From an uncultured Prevotellaceae bacterium (GTDB lineage Bacteria; Bacteroidota; Bacteroidia; Bacteroidales; Bacteroidaceae), in NCBI GenBank assembly GCA_900313615.1, contig OMRP01000007.1, forward strand, positions 31,217 through 95,216: 64,000 bases of DNA, read 5' to 3'. Within the stretch, counting starts at the first letter, position 1. Each line of letters opens with the position of its first letter. The position numbers were made by a program, and so were the translations under genes. The notes below the pieces were generated by a model. That model searched no databases, was not told the origin of the DNA, and was given only the letters and a program-made list of their open reading frames with translations. This document shows positions 60,108-64,000 of this stretch, piece after piece.

Positions 60108-60452
60108 TTATTCTGGTTGTTTATATTTGGTTTCTAGAATATTCAATAGCGGATTCTGCCATAGCAGTAATGGGGTCGGTATAACCTAAAATTTCTTAGG
60201 AAAGCCTAAGAACTCTTAGGATAACCTATACATGGATGTCACCTCTTACCTTTCACTTCTTGCTTTATATGATTAACCTCTTACCTTTAATTATTCTTAC
60301 CTTCCTCCCAAGCGACACAAAAAGGTTAAGAATCCCCGACTGGGAGACTCTTAACCTAAGTTGTCCGCATATTCATTGCCATGGAGATGGAGAGCCGTTT
60401 GGAACGTGTATTCCGGGGCATCCCCCACCCCATGCGATGTGCAAAGTATTGA
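60108..60452 (-). promoter_or_regulatory. rplL-rpoB spacer with hairpins
   Basis: A 345-nt non-coding spacer in an otherwise tight cluster. It contains the attenuator-like hairpin at 60319-60356 and, nearer rpoB, a perfect 8-bp hairpin TTCTTAGG/CCTAAGAA with a 4-nt loop (60193-60212) next to further AACCT/CTTAGG copies. T-rich tracts (CTCTTACCTTT-like) fill 60240-60300. No TAnnTTTG promoter box was found. Confidence 0.55.
60319..60356 (-). terminator. Attenuator-like hairpin between rplL and rpoB
   Basis: GGTTAAGA...CCC at 60356-60342 pairs with GGGGATTCTTAACC at 60337-60324 (minus strand), followed by TTTTTG. It looks like an intrinsic terminator; since rpoB needs transcripts from upstream, partial read-through is likely, which would give more L7/L12 than polymerase. 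Confidence 0.7.
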
Positions 60453-60833
60453 TTACTTCAGTTCGATCTTGGCACCCTCAGCCTCGAGGGTCTTCTTCAG
60501 GTTCTCAGCCTCGTCTTTCGACATGCCTTCTTTCAGTGTTGAAGGAGCACCGTCGACGAGATCCTTAGCCTCTTTCAGACCGAGACCACAAGCCTCTTTC
60601 ACAGCCTTAACGACCTTCAGCTTGTTGGGACCCACCTCAGCGAGCACCACGTTGAATTCGGTCTTCTCTTCCTCAGCGGCAGCAGCACCACCAGCTGCGG
60701 GACCAGCAGCCACAGCCACAGCAGCAGCGGCGGGTTTGATTCCATACTCCTCTTCGAGGACTTTTGCCAACTCGTTAACTTCTTTCACTGTCAAGTTTAC
60801 CAACTCTTCAGCAAGTACTTTGATATCTGCCAT
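60453..60833 (-). CDS. rplL: 50S ribosomal protein L7/L12
   Basis: A 126-aa stalk protein present in several copies per ribosome that recruits translation GTPases. It has the N-terminal dimerisation helices, an Ala/Gly hinge ([21 protein letters not shown]) and the C-terminal domain ([20 protein letters not shown]). Gap to rplJ is 59 nt. Confidence 0.97.
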   Translation of the reverse strand: MADIKVLAEELVNLTVKEVNELAKVLEEEYGIKPAAAAVAVAAGPAAGGAAAAEEEKTEFNVVLAEVGPNKLKVVKAVKEACGLGLKEAKDLVDGAPSTLKEGMSKDEAENLKKTLEAEGAKIELK

Positions 60834-60892
60834 TTTATTTAAATTTTAATTGTTTTTGTAAATTGAATAATTTGACTTTATAAGGTTGTTGT

Positions 60893-61411
60893 TCAGCCTT
60901 CGCGCTCGCCTAAAGTCTTCAGCACACCATGGATGGTGCTTGCGCCCGACTGCAAAGCGGAAACGACATTCTTGACCGGTGACTGCAGCAATGCCACAAC
61001 TTCGGCGAGAACTTCGTCTTTGCTCTTGATGGTAGCCAGCTCCTCAATCTTGTCGGCACCCACGTAGAAACCTTCTTCAGCATAGGCGGCCTTCAAAGCG
61101 GGAATACCTTCTTTTTTGTATTCCTTGAGAAGACGGGCAGGAACATTAGCCGTATTGGTGAACATGACGGCGGTATTGCCTTTGAGCGCTTCATAAAGAG
61201 GTGAGAAGTCGACATCGGCAGCCTCGAAAGCCTTATGGAGCAGCTTGTTCTTGACCACCACCATCTTGATCTCATTCTTGAAGCACTTACGGCGCAGATT
61301 ACTGGTGTTCTCTGCATCCAATCCGGTAACGTCGACCAGATAGAAATGCGGATATTGCTTCAGTTTCTCGCCAAGTTCAACGATGATAGTATCTTTTACT
61401 TCTTTCTTCAT
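60893..61411 (-). CDS. rplJ: 50S ribosomal protein L10
   Basis: A 172-aa stalk base protein that binds 23S rRNA and L7/L12 (MKKEVKDTIIVELGEKLKQ; C-terminal helix with LQSGASTIHGVLKTL). The gap to rplA is only 20 nt, so the E. coli-style L10 leader between them is absent. Confidence 0.96.
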   Translation of the reverse strand: MKKEVKDTIIVELGEKLKQYPHFYLVDVTGLDAENTSNLRRKCFKNEIKMVVVKNKLLHKAFEAADVDFSPLYEALKGNTAVMFTNTANVPARLLKEYKKEGIPALKAAYAEEGFYVGADKIEELATIKSKDEVLAEVVALLQSPVKNVVSALQSGASTIHGVLKTLGEREG

Positions 61412-61431
61412 TTTGAGTGTGGTTTAGGTGG

Positions 61432-62124
61432 TTATTCAACAGTTTTCGGGTCGACCTTTACACCCAGACTCATCGTGCTTGAGAGATAGATACTCTTGAT
61501 ATACGTACCCTTAGCAGCAGCCGGTTTGAGTTTGATAATCGTAGCGATAAACTCTTTGGCATTCTGGTAGATTTGTTCAGGAGTGAAGCTCACCTTACCG
61601 ATGGAAGAGTGAACGATACCCGTCTTGTCGACTTTGAAGTCGATCTTACCTTGCTTCACCTCTTTCACAGCCTTGGCCACATCCATGGTCACGGTGCCGC
61701 TCTTGGGGTTAGGCATAAGTCCGCGGGGACCGAGCACACGGCCGAGGGGACCCACCTTACCCATGCACGAAGGCATAGTGATGATGACATCCACATCAGT
61801 CCATCCACCCTTGATCTTTTCAATATACTCATCGAGGCCAACATAGTCGGCGCCGGCCTCTTTGGCAGCAGCTTCGGCATCGGGTGTACAGAGGCAGAGC
61901 ACGCGGGTGACCTTACCAGTACCATTGGGCAGCGACACAACGCCACGCACCATCTGGTTGGCCTTCCTCGGGTCTACACCCAGTCGCACATCGATATCGA
62001 GAGAGGCGTCAAACTTGGTGGTAGTGATTTCCTTCACCAAATCGGCGGCTTCTCTTAAGGAGTATGCTTTCCCTGCTTCAATCTTGTCGGCTACTGATTT
62101 TTGGTTTTTTGTCAGTTTACTCAT
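61432..62124 (-). CDS. rplA: 50S ribosomal protein L1
   Basis: A 230-aa protein of the mobile L1 stalk, complete, with the signature [22 protein letters not shown]. In E. coli L1 autoregulates rplK-rplA. It lies 19 nt after rplK. Confidence 0.97.
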   Translation of the reverse strand: MSKLTKNQKSVADKIEAGKAYSLREAADLVKEITTTKFDASLDIDVRLGVDPRKANQMVRGVVSLPNGTGKVTRVLCLCTPDAEAAAKEAGADYVGLDEYIEKIKGGWTDVDVIITMPSCMGKVGPLGRVLGPRGLMPNPKSGTVTMDVAKAVKEVKQGKIDFKVDKTGIVHSSIGKVSFTPEQIYQNAKEFIATIIKLKPAAAKGTYIKSIYLSSTMSLGVKVDPKTVE

Positions 62125-62143
62125 GTTTCAATTGAAGTTAAGA

Positions 62144-62584
62144 TTATTTACCAGGGAATTCACCTTTAACAGTGATACCCATACTTCTAGCCGTGCCGGC
62201 GACAAGTTTCATAGCCGATTCAACAGTGAAGCAGTTGAGGTCGGACATTTTATCTTCAGCGATAGCGCGCACCTGGTCCCAAGTAACGGAAGCCACCTTC
62301 TTACGGTTGGGTTCAGAGCTTCCGCCCTTCACCTTGGCTGCTTCCATGAGCTGTACGGCAGCAGGAGGCGTCTTGATGACGAAGCTGAAAGACTTGTCGG
62401 TGTAATACGTGATAACGACAGGCAGTATCTTGCCGGCCTTATCCTGTGTTCTGGCGTTGAATTCCTTGCAGAAACCCATGATGTTGATACCCTTGGAACC
62501 AAGAGCAGGACCCACGGGAGGTGAAGGATTTGCAGCGCCGCCCTTAATCTGTAATTTGATTAATCCAGCAACTTCTTTAGCCAT
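62144..62584 (-). CDS. rplK: 50S ribosomal protein L11
   Basis: A 146-aa protein of the GTPase-associated centre ([26 protein letters not shown]-type N terminus, with the Pro residues that bind thiostrepton-like antibiotics intact). It follows nusG by 64 nt. Confidence 0.97.
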   Translation of the reverse strand: MAKEVAGLIKLQIKGGAANPSPPVGPALGSKGINIMGFCKEFNARTQDKAGKILPVVITYYTDKSFSFVIKTPPAAVQLMEAAKVKGGSSEPNRKKVASVTWDQVRAIAEDKMSDLNCFTVESAMKLVAGTARSMGITVKGEFPGK

Positions 62585-62648
62585 TGTTAATAATACTTTT
62601 TAATACATTGGTTGAATATAAAAGAATGCACATGCTCGTAACCGCATA

Positions 62649-63197
62649 TCATTCTTTTGCCACTTGCATAAAACCGAGTTCGAGCGGAGATTTCCGTCCG
62701 AAGATCTTGACCATCACCTTCAGCTTACGTTTCTCGGTGTTCACCTCCTCGATAACACCACTGAAACCGCTGAATGGACCATCAGTAACCTTAACAGTCT
62801 CATCGACTTCATAAGGAATGTTGAGTTCTACATTTTCTATCGTGGTTTCTTCAGCAGTACCCAGAATTCTGTTTACTTCTGACTGACGAACCACCTGAGG
62901 ATTATCCATGCCGCCAAGGAATCCCAACACATTGGGGATAAAACGCAGCATGTGAGTTACCTCACCCTGCAGAGATGCCTGCACCAGAACATAGCCGGGC
63001 AAGAAGAGCTTCTCCTTAATGACACGTTTGCCATTACGGAGCATGGCGTACTTTTCGGTGGGAAGCAAAACCTCACCAACGTGAGTAGCGAGTGTATCGT
63101 TCAGCTTCTTGGCTGCATCGATATACTCCTTTACTTTTGCTTCTTTTCCACTGACGGCACGCAGAACATACCACTTCATTCCTGTTGTATCGGCCAT
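62649..63197 (-). CDS. nusG: Transcription elongation/termination factor NusG
   Basis: A 182-aa factor with the NGN domain (KWYVLRAVSGKEAKVKEYID; KLFLPGYVLVQ) and a C-terminal KOW domain (VTDGPFSGFSGVIEEVNTEK). It links RNA polymerase to Rho or to S10. It is 22 nt after secE. Confidence 0.96.
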   Translation of the reverse strand: MADTTGMKWYVLRAVSGKEAKVKEYIDAAKKLNDTLATHVGEVLLPTEKYAMLRNGKRVIKEKLFLPGYVLVQASLQGEVTHMLRFIPNVLGFLGGMDNPQVVRQSEVNRILGTAEETTIENVELNIPYEVDETVKVTDGPFSGFSGVIEEVNTEKRKLKVMVKIFGRKSPLELGFMQVAKE

Positions 63198-63219
63198 TTC
63201 TTTACTATCTCTACTTTAA

Positions 63220-63417
63220 TTAATTAGGATATACAGAACTCATGACTGCCTTGAACGCAACGTCCATCAGCCAAACCACCACTGCAATAACCAATGAAGC
63301 CGTCAGTACTACCACAGCACTTTGTGTAAGCTCCTTATAGGTAGGCCACGTTGTCTTGTGGGCCAGCTCGTCATAGCAAGCTTTGCAATAATTGATAAAT
63401 GTCTTAAAAATGTTCAT
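63220..63417 (-). CDS. secE: Sec translocon subunit SecE
   Basis: A 65-aa protein with an amphipathic helix (CYDELAHKTTWPTYKELTQSA) and a single membrane helix (VVVLTASLVIAVVVWLMDVAF), the minimal SecE form. It clamps SecY (encoded at 26.8 kb). It sits between tRNA-Trp and nusG as in many bacteria. Confidence 0.95.
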   Translation of the reverse strand: MNIFKTFINYCKACYDELAHKTTWPTYKELTQSAVVVLTASLVIAVVVWLMDVAFKAVMSSVYPN

Positions 63418-63434
63418 ACTATCTTCTTTCTAAG

Positions 63435-63507
63435 CACGGGAAGGAGGACTCGAACCCACGACCCTCGGTTTTGGAGACCGATGCTCTACCAACTGAGCTA
63501 TTCCCGT
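63435..63507 (-). tRNA. trnW: tRNA-Trp (CCA)
   Basis: A 73-nt tRNA with acceptor stem ACGGGAA/TTCCCGT, D-loop AGTTGGTA, anticodon loop CTCCAAA (anticodon CCA) and T-loop TTCGAGT. The 3' CCA is not encoded (G then CTTAG follows). One T-stem pair appears mismatched (T opposite C). Location between tuf and secE is common in Bacteroidetes. Confidence 0.95.
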
Positions 63508-63513
63508 ATGAAA

Positions 63514-63535
63514 GCCCCCACCCTTGAGCGGGGGC
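63514..63535 (-). terminator. GC-rich hairpin between tuf and tRNA-Trp
   Basis: GCCCCC (63514-63519) pairs with GGGGGC (63530-63535). On the minus strand it is followed by TTTCAT only, so it may be a processing or pausing structure rather than a full terminator. Confidence 0.5.
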
Positions 63536-63588
63536 CTTGTTTGTGTTTATGAGACCTAGTCGGACTAGTCAAGCTAGTCACACTAGCA

Positions 63589-64000
63589 TTAATCCTCGAA
63601 CACCTCAGTGATCTGACCAGAACCAACGGTGCGGCCACCTTCACGGATAGCGAAACGCAGACCCTGGTTCAGAGCAACAGCGTAGATCAACTCAACAGTG
63701 ATCTCTACGTTATCACCAGGCATTACCATCTCAACACCTGCGGGGAGAGTGATCTCACCTGTGCAGTCCATTGTGCGGAGATAGAACTGGGGACGATACT
63801 TGTTGCCGAATGGTGTGTGACGACCACCCTCTTCCTTCTTCAGGACGTAGATAGAAGCCTTGAACTTCTTGAAAGGCTTGATCTGTCCGGGATGGCAGAG
63901 TACCATACCACGCTTGATCTCGTTCTTGTCGATACCACGGAGCAGCAGACCAACGTTATCACCAGCCTGACCCTCATCCAGGATCTTACGGAACATCTCA
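63589..64000 (-). CDS. tuf: Elongation factor Tu (C-terminal part; 5' end outside window)
   Basis: The last 137 residues of EF-Tu: end of domain II ([20 protein letters not shown]) and all of domain III ([25 protein letters not shown]-like region; [21 protein letters not shown]). The GTPase domain lies beyond position 64000. It delivers aminoacyl-tRNA to the ribosome. It starts the tuf-trnW-secE-nusG order. Confidence 0.96.
   Translation of the reverse strand, partial: EMFRKILDEGQAGDNVGLLLRGIDKNEIKRGMVLCHPGQIKPFKKFKASIYVLKKEEGGRHTPFGNKYRPQFYLRTMDCTGEITLPAGVEMVMPGDNVEITVELIYAVALNQGLRFAIREGGRTVGSGQITEVFED

Overview
The window comes from the chromosome of a Bacteroidales bacterium, most likely a Prevotella-like member of Prevotellaceae. 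Four observations support this. Promoters follow the Bacteroidetes pattern TTG, about 20 bases, then TAnnTTTG. The order tuf-trnW-secE-nusG-rplKAJL-rpoBC-DUF3467 / rpsL-rpsG-fusA-S10-spc-alpha is Bacteroidetes-like. Large secreted proteins end in a YNLAGQRV...KGVVIQNGKK-type tail common in Prevotella. Polysaccharide-degrading enzymes are present. No rRNA, insertion sequence, phage or CRISPR array is visible. The genus is an inference.

Region 1 (1-9.2 kb) is accessory and cell-surface. It holds two tandem paralogous outer-membrane beta-barrel proteins (the first cut by the window edge), an aquaporin, and a divergent pair made of a GH43 glycosidase and a CE2-type SGNH esterase, which looks like a small xylan-processing locus. 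A short RNA with its own promoter and terminator (about 7757-7822, minus strand) lies between the last two.

Region 2 (9.3-16.4 kb) is a membrane-associated cluster read leftward: SpoIIM-like, an unknown membrane protein, DUF4129, DUF4350, MoxR ATPase and DUF58. A divergent RDD-family gene shares an overlapping promoter region with it. Region 3 (16.5-22.1 kb) holds a receiver/ATP-grasp protein that resembles only part of PEP synthase, NADP-type glutamate dehydrogenase and a glycine-zipper lipoprotein.

Region 4 (22.5-64 kb) is about 41 kb with every gene on the minus strand. Read in the direction of transcription it is: tuf (partial), tRNA-Trp, secE, nusG, rplK, rplA, rplJ, rplL, rpoB, rpoC, DUF3467; then an unexpected 10-kb block; then rpsL, rpsG, fusA, rpsJ, the S10 and spc operons, secY, map, infA, rpmJ, and the alpha operon ending at rplQ. 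These genes make the ribosome, RNA polymerase and the Sec translocon.

The 10-kb block (41.2-51.1 kb) is the most unusual part. It contains three consecutive units, each a large signal-peptide-bearing multidomain secreted protein (984, 1184 and 627 aa) followed about 70-77 nt later by a tiny gene (62, 72 and 62 aa) whose product starts MIMK(R/H)xYIQP and ends in a VWE-type C terminus. Each unit ends in a related GTC(C/T)CTGCA hairpin. The linkers between large and small genes are strongly conserved, and two of the small genes with their flanks form a near-identical direct repeat of about 0.36 kb. I cannot assign a function to these units. Other non-coding signals of interest are a long imperfect stem between rpsL and rpsG, attenuator-like hairpins between rplL and rpoB, and recurrent degenerate low-complexity tracts after many stop codons.
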